Assembly (NCBI GenBank): GCA_050296935.1
Contig: JBNKRV010000091.1
Span: forward strand, 1 to 49,393
Direction: 5' to 3'
Source: Saccharicrinis sp050296935
GTDB taxonomy: Bacteria > Bacteroidota > Bacteroidia > Bacteroidales > Marinilabiliaceae
Length of the DNA: 49,393 nucleotides
The notes beneath the pieces were generated by a model. It saw nothing but the letters and a program-made list of their open reading frames with translations. It made no database searches and was not told where the DNA came from. How positions within the stretch are numbered: position 1 is the first letter of the stretch; each line of letters opens with the position of its first letter. Below, one piece after another: positions 49,261-49,393 of this stretch. Made by a program: the position numbers and the translations under genes.

Positions 49261-49393
49261 CCTGAGTTCGATTAAAATTAGCGAGCTCAAAATTCAGTAA
49301 ATGATTGATTTACAATATAAATTTTTGAGACATAGCGAGCTATGGTGATAAAATTTAGAGCCGTAAATCGATTATTTACTGAAAAGCTATGAA
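49259..49393. mobile_element. MITE-like element, copy 2 (cut by window end)
   Basis: From AACCTGAGTTCGATTAAAAT at 49259 to the last base, this matches the minus strand of 9664-9798 with two differences in 135 bases. The inner 19-bp inverted repeat (49295 and 49363 regions) is better preserved here than in copy 1. The left end overlaps the stop codon of the hydrolase tail. The other end lies outside the window. Confidence 0.75.

Overview
The window looks like a chromosome segment of a Bacteroidota bacterium, probably Bacteroidia of the Marinilabiliales or Marinifilaceae kind. The grounds are: promoters of the TTG-N20-TAnnTTTG type, several large secreted proteins ending in a type IX secretion (T9SS) sorting domain, LytS/LytTR two-component pairs, 7TM-DISM proteins with a LuxR-like tail, a TonB receptor with a carboxypeptidase-regulatory N-terminus, and AT-rich DNA. 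The family assignments below are from memory of family sequences; no search was run.

Layout. 0-2 kb: dnaK on the minus strand with a sigma54-like upstream site. 2.3-6.6 kb: TonB-dependent receptor, LytS-type kinase and LytTR regulator in one run. 6.7-9.0 kb: T9SS adhesin-like protein. 9.0-11.3 kb: a scarred zone with a broken SUMF1-type lipoprotein gene, a DUF2293 gene and three short inverted-repeat elements. 11.3-19.5 kb: a full phosphate regulon (porin, pstS, pstC, pstA, pstB, phoU, phoB-like, phoR-like) headed by four 11-bp PHO-box-like units, with a second array before phoU. 19.7-21.9 kb: a PhnP-like metallo-hydrolase and a GH16-fold protein whose catalytic motif is lost. 22.2-22.4 kb: tRNA-Gly(GCC) and tRNA-Leu(GAG).

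22.4-28.7 kb is the most interesting part: a compact accessory island next to tRNA-Leu. It holds an AAA+ ATPase/subtilisin pair of the IetAS anti-phage type, then three overlapping genes for a ubiquitin-like protein (DUF2604), an E1-like enzyme (DUF6791-ThiF) and a DUF6527 protein. It ends at a long perfect palindrome, a decayed GH108 lysozyme gene and a diverged copy of the tRNA-Leu 3' end plus its terminator. The IetA-like gene is preceded by three 21-bp direct repeats that contain its promoter, and its protein ends in what looks like a helix-turn-helix.

28.8-40.4 kb: surface proteins, all on the minus strand: a DUF1566 lipoprotein, a 1070-residue repeat protein and two BspA/DUF285 proteins with HYR-like repeats, the last three with T9SS tails. 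40.6-44.4 kb: two divergent paralogous 7TM-DISM/LuxR regulators that share short DNA motifs with the promoter region of the surface cluster. 44.4-46.6 kb: a second GH108 relic and a second LytTR/LytS pair. 46.7-49.3 kb: a small TolQ/ExbB-like membrane protein and a beta-lactamase-family serine hydrolase split by a frameshift at a run of ten A residues. The window ends inside a second copy of the 9.5-9.8 kb element, about 98.5% identical over the shared 135 bases and, like the first, placed directly at a stop codon.
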